A DNA stretch of 64,000 nucleotides. Source: Duganella zoogloeoides (GTDB lineage Bacteria > Pseudomonadota > Gammaproteobacteria > Burkholderiales > Burkholderiaceae_D). Of this stretch, positions 1-7,962 are shown one piece after another. The stretch spans positions 6,138,001-6,202,000 of the forward strand of contig NZ_CP140152.1 in assembly GCF_034479515.1 (NCBI RefSeq), given 5' to 3'. The position numbers were made by a program, and so were the translations under genes. Each line of letters starts with the position of its first letter. The stretch's first letter is position 1. The notes beneath the pieces are model-generated. The model was not told the origin of the DNA. It made no database searches and saw only the letters and a program-made list of their open reading frames with translations.

Positions 1-121
1 GGTCACAAGGCTTGCTACATGACATGCACATGACGCGCGGCGCTTGACGTATACTGTTGCTGCAATTTGAAACAACGGATCAATGGATTAACAGGCGCAT
101 GGCGCCGCCAAGGGGAATAAG

Positions 122-346
122 ATGGGTTCGACGAGCTGGATACATTGGGTTATTTTGCTGGTGGTGGTGATTTTGATCTTCGGCACCAAAAAGCTGGGCA
201 ATATGGGTGGTGACATCGGCAAGGCCGTCAAAGGCTTCAAGGATGGCGTCAAGGGCAGCGACGAGGACAAGCCGGTCGCTCCGCCTGCGCCTCCGGCCAC
301 CCCGAGCACCATTGACGTCGACGTCAAAGAGAAAAACAAGCTGTAA
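122..346 (+). CDS. tatA: Sec-independent protein translocase subunit TatA
   Basis: TatA is the small pore-forming subunit of the twin-arginine translocase, which exports folded proteins across the inner membrane. The 74-aa product has the family layout: one N-terminal membrane helix (about residues 6-21), the FGTKKL hinge, an amphipathic helix (about 25-45) and a polar, proline-rich tail. The start is preceded by an AGGGGA ribosome site. It is the first gene of tatABC, 47 nt upstream of tatB. The upstream sequence has a TATACT motif near position 50 but no convincing -35 box, so no promoter is called. The assignment is secure from sequence and gene order. Confidence 0.96.
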   Translation: MGSTSWIHWVILLVVVILIFGTKKLGNMGGDIGKAVKGFKDGVKGSDEDKPVAPPAPPATPSTIDVDVKEKNKL

Positions 347-393
347 GCCGCAACGGCCCTTCGCGGGGCCGCGCGAGCTGACGCTTCTGTCCT

Positions 394-903
394 ATGATCG
401 ATCTCGGTATTACCAAAATGATGGTGATCGGCGTGGTTGCGCTGATCGTCATCGGTCCCGAAAAGCTGCCCAAGGTGGCGCGCATGGCCGGGAACCTGTA
501 CGGCCGCGCCCAGCGTTACCTCAACAACGTCAAGTCCGAAGTCACGCGCGAAATCGAGCTCGAAGAACTGCGCAACCTGCAAAAGGAAGTGCAGGAAGCG
601 GCGCACAACATCAAGAGCGACGTCGAAAACTCCATCGCGGAAAACCTCGGCGAGGTGCAGAATGCCTGGCACGATACGCCGGCCATGGAAGATATCTCGT
701 CGGCCTCGACTTCGTTTTCCACGGTGAGCAGCGACGACCTGGCGCGCAAGGCGCGCGAGTTCCGCCGTAAAAAACTGGTGCGTAACTCGGCAGTACCCGG
801 CTGGTACAAGCAACGCCACGGCGGCAAGCTGCACGTCACGTCCGGCGCCGCCCGCGTTGCCCGGTTCCGCCCACGCGGCAACATCCAGAACTCGTTTTAC
901 TGA
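394..903 (+). CDS. tatB: Sec-independent protein translocase subunit TatB
   Basis: TatB forms the twin-arginine signal receptor complex with TatC. The 169-aa protein starts MIDLGITKMMVIGVVALIVIGPEKLP, a TatA/B-type membrane helix followed by the G-P-E-K-L-P motif that marks TatB rather than TatA. A long charged amphipathic and coiled region covers about residues 25-100, and the C-terminal tail is basic. Its stop codon overlaps the tatC start by one base (TGATG at 901-905), so the two are translationally coupled. Length and order match other betaproteobacterial tat operons. Confidence 0.95.
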   Translation: MIDLGITKMMVIGVVALIVIGPEKLPKVARMAGNLYGRAQRYLNNVKSEVTREIELEELRNLQKEVQEAAHNIKSDVENSIAENLGEVQNAWHDTPAMEDISSASTSFSTVSSDDLARKAREFRRKKLVRNSAVPGWYKQRHGGKLHVTSGAARVARFRPRGNIQNSFY

Positions 904-1661
904 TGACTACCCCAAACACAGGCGAAGAGACCTTCATCTCCCATCTGGTCGAACTGCGCAACCGGCTGGTCAAGGCGACCATCGGGGTCGTGCTGGTGGT
1001 TGCCGTACTGATGTTCTGGCCCGGCCCGGCGCAAATCTACGACTTCATCGCCCAACCGATGATCAACTCGCTGCCGGTCGGCTCCAAGATGATCGCTACC
1101 GGCGTGACATCGCCGTTCCTGGTGCCCATGAAGGTCACTTTCGTGCTGGGGCTGATCATGGCCTTGCCGTGGGTGCTATACCAGATGTGGGCGTTTGTCG
1201 CCCCCGGCCTGTACACGCATGAAAAGCGCCTGGTCGCGCCGCTGGTCATTTCGTCGTCGCTGCTGTTCATGGCGGGCGTGGCGTTCTGTTATTTCTTCGT
1301 GTTCGGCCGCGTGTTCCACTTCATTGCCCAGTTCTCGCCCACGTCGATTGCGGTCACGCCCGATATCGAGAACTACCTCGACTTCGTGATGTCGATGTGC
1401 CTCGCTTTCGGCGCCACCTTCGAAGTGCCGGTGGTGGTGGTGATCCTGGTGCGCACCGGGCTGGTGTCGGTGGCCAAGCTCAAGGAAATCCGTCCGTACG
1501 CCATCGTCGGTGCGTTCGCGATTGCCGGCCTGGTCACGCCGCCGGACGCGATGTCGATGTTCTCGCTGGCGATTCCGATGTGCCTGCTGTTCGAACTGGG
1601 TTTGCTGGTGGCGCCGATGTTTGTCAAGATGTCAACCGCCCCCGAAGAAAAACAGTCTTAA
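903..1661 (+). CDS. tatC: Sec-independent protein translocase subunit TatC
   Basis: TatC is the polytopic inner-membrane subunit that binds the twin-arginine motif. The 252-aa product begins with the conserved segment FISHLVELRNRL and has about six membrane helices, with the family's PFLVPMKVTFVLGL region near residues 70-85 and the YQMWAFVAPGLY loop near 100. It is the last gene of tatABC. Its TAA stop (1659-1661) forms the first bases of a long inverted repeat, and a strong terminator follows about 110 nt downstream. Confidence 0.96.
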   Translation: MTTPNTGEETFISHLVELRNRLVKATIGVVLVVAVLMFWPGPAQIYDFIAQPMINSLPVGSKMIATGVTSPFLVPMKVTFVLGLIMALPWVLYQMWAFVAPGLYTHEKRLVAPLVISSSLLFMAGVAFCYFFVFGRVFHFIAQFSPTSIAVTPDIENYLDFVMSMCLAFGATFEVPVVVVILVRTGLVSVAKLKEIRPYAIVGAFAIAGLVTPPDAMSMFSLAIPMCLLFELGLLVAPMFVKMSTAPEEKQS

Positions 1662-1763
1662 CGGCTGTTGAAACGAGCCCATGGCGTCGTTGCGGCGTCT
1701 TGCCGTGCTAGCGCACTGCCTGCGACGCCGCGCCTAGCCACGGACTCGTTGCAACAGCCGTTA
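1659..1763. repeat. Palindromic intergenic repeat, family A copy 1
   Basis: The outer arms TAACGGCTGTTGAAACGAG (1659-1677) and its complement at 1745-1763 match over 19 nt with one mismatch. A second inverted region of GC-rich arms lies inside, around 1685-1735. The left arm includes the tatC stop codon. The core aligns with the reverse complement of the element at 16216-16313 (shared blocks such as CGTTGCrGCGyCTyGCCGT and the central ACTG), so this is a repeated family like REP/BIME elements. No transposase is adjacent. Confidence 0.8.
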
Positions 1764-1772
1764 GGCAGACGT

Positions 1773-1808
1773 AAAAAAGCCCCGCAGTGGTAACACTGCG
1801 GGGCTTTT
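1773..1808. terminator. Bidirectional intrinsic terminator between tatC and the DUF885 gene
   Basis: A perfect 12-bp stem (AGCCCCGCAGTG / CACTGCGGGGCT) with a 4-nt loop is flanked by an A-tract on the left and a T-tract on the right. It can terminate both the rightward tat operon and the leftward DUF885 gene, which converge here. Confidence 0.88.
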
Positions 1809-1817
1809 GCGTGGTGC

Positions 1818-3686
1818 TTATTTATTCGTCATCAATTCCCGGATCACCCGCACCGGCGCGCTGCCGTAGCCGAGGAACTGTTCGTGGAACTGTTTCAAAT
1901 TGAAGTTGCTGCCCAGCGCCTGCTTGCGTTCTTCGCGTAGCGCCATGATCTCGCTGTAGCCGCTGAAGTAGCTGGTCAGCTGCACCGACGATACCTGCAC
2001 CCGGTGCCACTTTTCGGTGGCCTCGGTGCGGGTCTGGAAGGCCTGGCGGGTCAGCAGGTCGATGGCCTGCTCTTCGGTCATGCCCAGCACGTGCACGCTG
2101 TAGTCGAGGATGGTGTTGGTGACGCTGCGCAGGTTCCATTTCGAATACATCAGCCACATTTCCGGCGCGTTGTCGCCATAGCCCGATTCGAGCATCATGC
2201 GCTCGCCGTACACGGCCCAGCCTTCGACCATGGCGCCGTTGCCGAAGATCGACTTGACGATCGATGGCGACTTGTTGGCGTACACCAGCTGGGCGTAGTG
2301 GCCGGGAATGGCTTCGTGGATGTTGAGGATTTGCAGGATCCAGTGGTTGTATTCGCGCAGGCTGCTCTCGGCTGCCTCGGGCGTGGCGCCGTCGAGCGGG
2401 GTGACGTTGTAGTAGGTGCGGTCCTGCGGACGGTACGGGCCCGGCGCGTCGATGCTGGCCCCTGCCACGCCGGCCTGGTAGGCAGGGGTGGCGCGCACTT
2501 CGAGTTGCTTGTTCGGGTCGAGCGTGAGCAGGTCGTGCTTGATCACCCAGGCCTGCAATTCGGGAATCTGGCGGCGGATTTCGGCGACGAAGTTTTCGCG
2601 CGCGACATGGCGCTCGGAGAGCTTGTCGATCATCCTGCCGATCTTGGCATAGCGGTCGGCCGGTTTTGCCACGCCTGGTAAATACTTGTCCCACATCTCG
2701 TCGGACAGGCGGTCCATATTGGTCAGCAGGTCTTCGCGCGCGGCCAGCGCTTTTTGATAGGTCTGCTCGGCGGTGCTGCCCGACTGGATATCGTAGGCGA
2801 ATTTTTTCTCGTACAGTTCCTTGCCGATGCGGAAGCTGCGGCGGCCTTCGGTGGCCATCAGCTTTTCGCGCTCGGTCAGGTACGTAACGTAGTTGTTCAC
2901 AGCAGCCAGCGCGGCATCGACGCGCAAGGTGAACTGCTGCTTCTCGGCCGCGTTCAGGATCGACGCCTGCGCCACCTTGTTGACTTCCACCAGCACGGCC
3001 TGCACGCCAGGGGCCTGCTTGATCGCCAGCAGCGTGTGCTCGCGCGTGGGGTTGACGATGTTGGCGCGCGCCGCGTCGTAGTACGCCGGAATGCTGGTGA
3101 TGCGCTTGAGCAGGGTGCGCAGGCGCTGCGGCCGGGACGCATATTCGGTATTGAGGATCAGGTCCAGCGGGCCGGCCACGTTGTAGCTGGCGGGATTCCA
3201 CTCGTATTCGCGCAGCGTGGTCAGGCGCCAGCGGTCGCCTTCGAGCTTGTTTTGCAGCAGTTGCAGATCGGTGCGCTGCTTGGCGGCCAGCTGCTTGGCG
3301 TTGACCTTGCCGAAGCGCTCGAGCCATTCGTCGATGAAGGCCAGTTCGCTGGCAATACCGGCCTGGTCGGGCACGAACAGGGTGGCGGCGGTATCGTACT
3401 TGCCGGCGTAGATCGCGCTTTCCGAATCGATGCGCCACTGGGCGTTGAGGAACTGGTTGCTCAGCGCATCGAACTGGCGGTCCTGCCAGCGCTCGGCCAG
3501 CACTGCTGCGGGCGCGGCCTTGGCGACGGTCTTGGCCGTGCTTTTCTTGGTAGTTTTGGCCGTATATTTCTTGGTGGTCTTCGTGGTCTTCGTGGTCTTC
3601 GCGGACTTTTTCTGGGTCGCGGCGCTGGCCGGGGCAAAGGCGAGGGCCGCCATTACCACCGCCAGCGCGAGTTTTGTCTTGATCAT
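1818..3686 (-). CDS. DUF885 family secreted protein, putative metallopeptidase
   Basis: The 622-aa protein belongs to the DUF885 family, often described as zinc-peptidase-like; its physiological substrate is not established. An N-terminal signal peptide (MIKTKLALAVVMAALAFAPASA) implies export. It is followed by a low-complexity Lys/Thr linker (repeated KTTK units, residues about 25-55). The HEAIPGH motif near residue 456 is the HExxH-like signature of the family, with a downstream E-G-W-A-V-Y-G-E segment. It is encoded alone on the minus strand, convergent with tatC, with about 100 nt separating its start from the SNF2 gene end. Export and family are visible; function is inferred. Confidence 0.85.
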   Translation of the reverse strand: MIKTKLALAVVMAALAFAPASAATQKKSAKTTKTTKTTKKYTAKTTKKSTAKTVAKAAPAAVLAERWQDRQFDALSNQFLNAQWRIDSESAIYAGKYDTAATLFVPDQAGIASELAFIDEWLERFGKVNAKQLAAKQRTDLQLLQNKLEGDRWRLTTLREYEWNPASYNVAGPLDLILNTEYASRPQRLRTLLKRITSIPAYYDAARANIVNPTREHTLLAIKQAPGVQAVLVEVNKVAQASILNAAEKQQFTLRVDAALAAVNNYVTYLTEREKLMATEGRRSFRIGKELYEKKFAYDIQSGSTAEQTYQKALAAREDLLTNMDRLSDEMWDKYLPGVAKPADRYAKIGRMIDKLSERHVARENFVAEIRRQIPELQAWVIKHDLLTLDPNKQLEVRATPAYQAGVAGASIDAPGPYRPQDRTYYNVTPLDGATPEAAESSLREYNHWILQILNIHEAIPGHYAQLVYANKSPSIVKSIFGNGAMVEGWAVYGERMMLESGYGDNAPEMWLMYSKWNLRSVTNTILDYSVHVLGMTEEQAIDLLTRQAFQTRTEATEKWHRVQVSSVQLTSYFSGYSEIMALREERKQALGSNFNLKQFHEQFLGYGSAPVRVIRELMTNK

Positions 3687-3789
3687 CGTCTATGCAGCCT
3701 TGTGTAAAGATGACAAGGCCCGTCTGCGAGCCGAGTCGAAGCGTGGGAGATTATCATTAATCGGCCCGCTTGAGCGACCCTGTTACAAG

Positions 3790-6700
3790 CTAATACGTGA
3801 GCCCCTCTTGCAACATGTTCAACATCTCGCCCGCCGACATGCGGCCCGAGACATCGCTGCCTTCGAGCAGGCTGTCGGCCAGGTCGCGCTTGTGCTGGTG
3901 CAGATCGACGATGCCTTCTTCGATCGTGTGACGCGCCACCAGCCGGTAAATGGTCACCGGCCGCAGCTGGCCCATACGGTGGGCGCGGTCCGAGGCCTGG
4001 TCTTCCACCGCCGGATTCCACCACGGGTCCATGTGGATCACGTAGTCGGCGGCCGTCAGGTTGATGCCCACGCCGCCCGCTTTCAGGCTGATCAGGAAGA
4101 CGTCGCCGATACCGGCCTGGAACGCATCGACGCGCTTCTTGCGCTCGTTCATCGGCGTGGAACCGTCGAGGTACTGGTAACCGATATCGTTGGCGTCGAG
4201 GTGGGCGCGGATCAGCGCCAGGTGGTCGACGAACTGGCTGAACACCAGCACCTTGTGGCGGTTTTCCAGCAGGCCGGCCAGCAGGTGCGCAAACGCGGCC
4301 AGCTTGCTGCTGGCGATGCCCAGTTCCGGCGACACCAGGTTCGGATTGCAGCAGGCGCGGCGCAGCTTCATGATCTCGGCCAGGATCTGGATCGATTTCT
4401 TTTCCGCCGGCCCTTCCACGGCCGCCAGCGTTTCCAGCGCCGTGCGGCGCAGCGATTCGTACAGTGCCGTCTCCTCGGCCGACAGGTCCACTTCGAGCGT
4501 GATCTCGGTGCGCGGTGGCAGTTCGGTCAGCACCTGCGACTTGGTCCGGCGCAGCATGAACGGCTGGATCAGCCGGCGCAGGCGGTTGCGTGCGCCCACT
4601 TCGGCGCGGTGGTCCTGCGGCTTTTCGATCGGTGCGGCAAAGCGCAGGTTGAACTGCTCGATGCTGCCCAGCAGGCCCGGATTGATGAAGCGGAACAGGT
4701 TCCACAACTCGCCCAGGTGGTTTTCCAGCGGCGTGCCGGTGCACGCCATGCGGAAGTCGCCATTCAAGGCCATCACCGCCTGCGAGCGCTTGGTGGCGCC
4801 GTTCTTGATCGCCTGCGCTTCGTCGAGCACGATGGTGCGCCACTTGACACCGGCAAACAGCGCCGCTTCCAGCTGCAGCAGGCCGTAGCTGGCCACCACC
4901 AGGTCGTACGGCTGCAAGGTGGCCAGGGTGTCGGCACGGTCGCCGGCGCCGAACATCTTGACGTTCAAGGTGGGCGCAAAGCGCGCCGCCTCGCTCACCC
5001 AGTTCAGGCACACGGAGGTCGGGGCGATCACCAGGGTAGGGCCGTCCGGCGCGCGCGACAGGATCAGCGCCAGCGCCTGCAGGGTTTTACCGAGGCCCAT
5101 GTCGTCGGCCAGGCAGGCGCCCACGCCCCAGTGCGCAAGGCGTGCCAGCCAGTTGAAGCCATCGACCTGGTAGTCGCGCAGGTCGGCCTGCAAGGTGGAC
5201 GGCAGCACCGGCTCGAACACGGTCTGCTCGGCCATGCGCGCCAGGTGCTCCTTCCACAGCTTGTCGGCCTTGACGCCACCGACGTCGTCGGCCAGTTCTT
5301 CCAGGGCGAACGACGCCAGCGGATGCAGGCGCACGCCGTCTTCGGTCAGCTCGCCGTAGGCCGAGACTTCGCGCAGGCGCCGATGCAGTTCGTCGGCCAG
5401 CGCCAGGAAGCGGTTTTCGCCCAGTTCCACGAAGCGGCTTTTGCTTTTCTGGACCAGTTCGAGCAGGGTGCGCAAGTCCATCACCTTGTCTTCGTCGATC
5501 TGCACCTGGCCGCTGGCGGCAAACCAGTCCTTGTTGCTCTTGATGGCCAGGCGCACCTGCTTGGTTTCCACCTTGGCCGTGACGCGGAATTTCTCGCCCT
5601 CGGGCCAGGCGATGACGATGCTCTCGGGCGGCAGCTCCTGCAATTCGGTCAGCAGTTGCAGGCACAGCGCCGGCTGGCCCAGCAACCATTCGCCGTGTTC
5701 CTGTTCGGCGGATTCCAGCACCGGGCACTTGGCGACCAGCGCGCGTTCGGCGTCGCGCTCCTCGACCAGCTGGCGCCGGGCCTGCATCGGTTTGCCGCCG
5801 GCGTCGGCGATCACGCTGTCGGCGCCGTCGCCAGGGGCGTAGTAGGCGCCGTTGGGTAGCGGCCGCACCAGGATCTGCATCTTGAGGCCATGCTGGTACG
5901 GTAGCAGGTGCACGTGCAGGCGCATGTCCGCCTCCACCTGCTCCATGTCGGGCGCGGCGCCGCCGATGTCCGATTGCACCGTCACCAGCGACGAAATCGA
6001 GCGGATCGCGTGCAGCACCTGTTCTTCGGCGTGGGCCGGCACGTTGAGGGCGTCGCCGACGATGGCACCGATGCGCCGGTGCTCGTCCTGGATGGTGACC
6101 ACGCGCAGGCGCGTGGGCGTTTCCTTGGTCACGATCACGGTGGCGCTGTCGTCGGGAATCGGCGGGTGCAGGCGGATTTCGAGGTTGCCCGCGCTTTTTC
6201 GGATCAACAGTTCCGGCTCGCCTGCCAGCAGTTCCACTCGCATGTCCGGTGCATCGGCCCAATACAGCAGCGGGTGGCCCACCAGGGCGGCAACCGCGCG
6301 CTGCGGGTTGACTTCATAGGCCATGCCGCTCGACGTGTAGCCGCGATGCGATACCGTGATCGATTCGGTGGCGCGCACGTCCTGCGGCGTGAGGAAGTCG
6401 AATGCCTCGGTCTCGAAACGCAGGCGCTTCAGGCTGGCCGCGCGGCCTTTGCTCCAGATGCCGCGCGCATCGCGCTTTTGCTCGACCGGTGTCACTTCCG
6501 TTACGCCCCAGCGCGGCTGGTACTCGAGCAGCCACACCAGGCGCGACGCCTTGCCGGCGCCAGCGACAGCCGCGCCCTCGGGTTGCTGCAGGTTGATCAG
6601 CGCCGTGAGCTGGCGCTGCCAGCCTTCCTGCCGCTCGAACCAGGTGGACAGGTCGGGCAGCGCCAGGCGCGCGCGCAGGGCGGCGCCGCGCTCGGACATC

Positions 6701-7962
6701 CCGACATTGCCCAGGTGGCCCAGCAAGGTGGCTGCCTGCGCCGCGATGAAGTAAAAACCGGCGCGGTCCGATTGCTCGAACAGTTCCTGCAACTGCAGCT
6801 TGCGCTCGCCCAGGTGCGGCACCGACAGCCAGTAGAACAGCAGGCACTGGAACAACTGGGTTTGCAGGTCGGGGTCCCATGCCAGGTTGCCGATGGCGTC
6901 GGCGGTCATGGTGCCGGCGCGGACCTGGCGCAGCAGGTCGAGCTGCTGGAAGATCGCGCTGCCCCGGTTTTGTGGCATGCGTACCGCGATCTCGAGGTAG
7001 GCTTGCACGCTTTTCTGGTGCTTGGGGTCGGGACTGCGCAGCAGGGCGGCCAGGTACAGGTAGCTGCCGAAGCCGTCGAACAGCTGCTTGCGCTTGCCGG
7101 TCTCGCGGCGCAGCGTCTTCAGTGCCACCTCAAAACCTGCCAGCGCCGCGCTGCCCGCACCCTGCAACAGCACCACGGTGCTGGCGAGGAACTGGCTGTC
7201 CGGGCCGGCCGTGCGGTCCAGGTAACGCCTGGCGTCGTCGATGCGTCCGCCCAGGATGGCGTCGGCGGTCAGCGCCATGCGCAAGGCCGGGGCGACAGTG
7301 TCGTTGGCCGCCTGCCGGCGTTGCAGGTGCTGTTCGCAAAATTCGCGGATGCCCGGTGCGGTTTGTGGTTCGTACTGGGCGTTGTGCAGCAGGGTGGCGA
7401 GGATATCGTCCTGCATCAAAGGGTGTACGCGCGCCAGCATGCCTGCCTCGAACGGGCGCCCGAAGATTTCCACGATCGGATGCAGTTGCGCCGCCTCGTA
7501 GCTGTTCTGGCAAAAAGCCAGGATCGGCGCCAGTTGCTGCGGCGCCTGGCCGCGCAAGAGGCCCATGCGCAAGAGCGCCATGCCGGCGCGGTAGCTGCGC
7601 GGCTCGTAGCCGCCCCAGGTCTGGCGCAGCGGCACCAGTTCCATGTAGGCCGCGCACAGGTCGTCGAGCGCATGGGTGCCGATGGCCGCGCGGATGGCGG
7701 GCCAGCGCAGCTTGGGATTGCATATGTGGCCGCGTCCCACCACCACGCTGATGAAGGCCAGGCGGTCGAGCTTTTGCATGGCGTCGTCGAGCGTGAGCAC
7801 GGTGTAGCGCTTGCCGTCGGCGTTTTCGATGCGGGCGTGCTTGAGCAGGTCGAGGATGGCGGTGCGTCCTACCGGCTCGCCGATCAGCGCCAGCAGCGCC
7901 AGGATCATTTTTTCATTGAATTCCAGCGCATCGAATTCGTGCTGCAAGGTGGTCTCGGTCAT
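3790..7962 (-). CDS. SNF2-family DEAD/DEAH-box ATPase (bacterial Swi2/Snf2 protein)
   Basis: This 1390-aa protein has a C-terminal SNF2 motor from about residue 930: the helicase Q-like region DLRDYQVDGFNWL, Walker A DDMGLGKT (about 952-959), a DEAQ box (LDEAQAIKN), the TGTPLENHLGELW motif and a RecA2 half ending in DPWWNPAVEDQASDRAHRMGQ. About 900 N-terminal residues have no motif I recognise apart from a region resembling the SNF2-associated bacterial domain before the motor. Bacterial members are thought to remodel protein-DNA or RNA polymerase complexes (as RapA does), but the role here is unknown. Its ATG overlaps the S9 peptidase stop (ATGA, 7959-7962), so the two are co-translated, peptidase first. 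Confidence 0.93.
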   Translation of the reverse strand: MTETTLQHEFDALEFNEKMILALLALIGEPVGRTAILDLLKHARIENADGKRYTVLTLDDAMQKLDRLAFISVVVGRGHICNPKLRWPAIRAAIGTHALDDLCAAYMELVPLRQTWGGYEPRSYRAGMALLRMGLLRGQAPQQLAPILAFCQNSYEAAQLHPIVEIFGRPFEAGMLARVHPLMQDDILATLLHNAQYEPQTAPGIREFCEQHLQRRQAANDTVAPALRMALTADAILGGRIDDARRYLDRTAGPDSQFLASTVVLLQGAGSAALAGFEVALKTLRRETGKRKQLFDGFGSYLYLAALLRSPDPKHQKSVQAYLEIAVRMPQNRGSAIFQQLDLLRQVRAGTMTADAIGNLAWDPDLQTQLFQCLLFYWLSVPHLGERKLQLQELFEQSDRAGFYFIAAQAATLLGHLGNVGMSERGAALRARLALPDLSTWFERQEGWQRQLTALINLQQPEGAAVAGAGKASRLVWLLEYQPRWGVTEVTPVEQKRDARGIWSKGRAASLKRLRFETEAFDFLTPQDVRATESITVSHRGYTSSGMAYEVNPQRAVAALVGHPLLYWADAPDMRVELLAGEPELLIRKSAGNLEIRLHPPIPDDSATVIVTKETPTRLRVVTIQDEHRRIGAIVGDALNVPAHAEEQVLHAIRSISSLVTVQSDIGGAAPDMEQVEADMRLHVHLLPYQHGLKMQILVRPLPNGAYYAPGDGADSVIADAGGKPMQARRQLVEERDAERALVAKCPVLESAEQEHGEWLLGQPALCLQLLTELQELPPESIVIAWPEGEKFRVTAKVETKQVRLAIKSNKDWFAASGQVQIDEDKVMDLRTLLELVQKSKSRFVELGENRFLALADELHRRLREVSAYGELTEDGVRLHPLASFALEELADDVGGVKADKLWKEHLARMAEQTVFEPVLPSTLQADLRDYQVDGFNWLARLAHWGVGACLADDMGLGKTLQALALILSRAPDGPTLVIAPTSVCLNWVSEAARFAPTLNVKMFGAGDRADTLATLQPYDLVVASYGLLQLEAALFAGVKWRTIVLDEAQAIKNGATKRSQAVMALNGDFRMACTGTPLENHLGELWNLFRFINPGLLGSIEQFNLRFAAPIEKPQDHRAEVGARNRLRRLIQPFMLRRTKSQVLTELPPRTEITLEVDLSAEETALYESLRRTALETLAAVEGPAEKKSIQILAEIMKLRRACCNPNLVSPELGIASSKLAAFAHLLAGLLENRHKVLVFSQFVDHLALIRAHLDANDIGYQYLDGSTPMNERKKRVDAFQAGIGDVFLISLKAGGVGINLTAADYVIHMDPWWNPAVEDQASDRAHRMGQLRPVTIYRLVARHTIEEGIVDLHQHKRDLADSLLEGSDVSGRMSAGEMLNMLQEGLTY

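Noticed and set aside
1-121. Coding sequence at the left edge
   Set aside because: No frame with a recognisable product continues into the window; it looks like the tatA upstream region.
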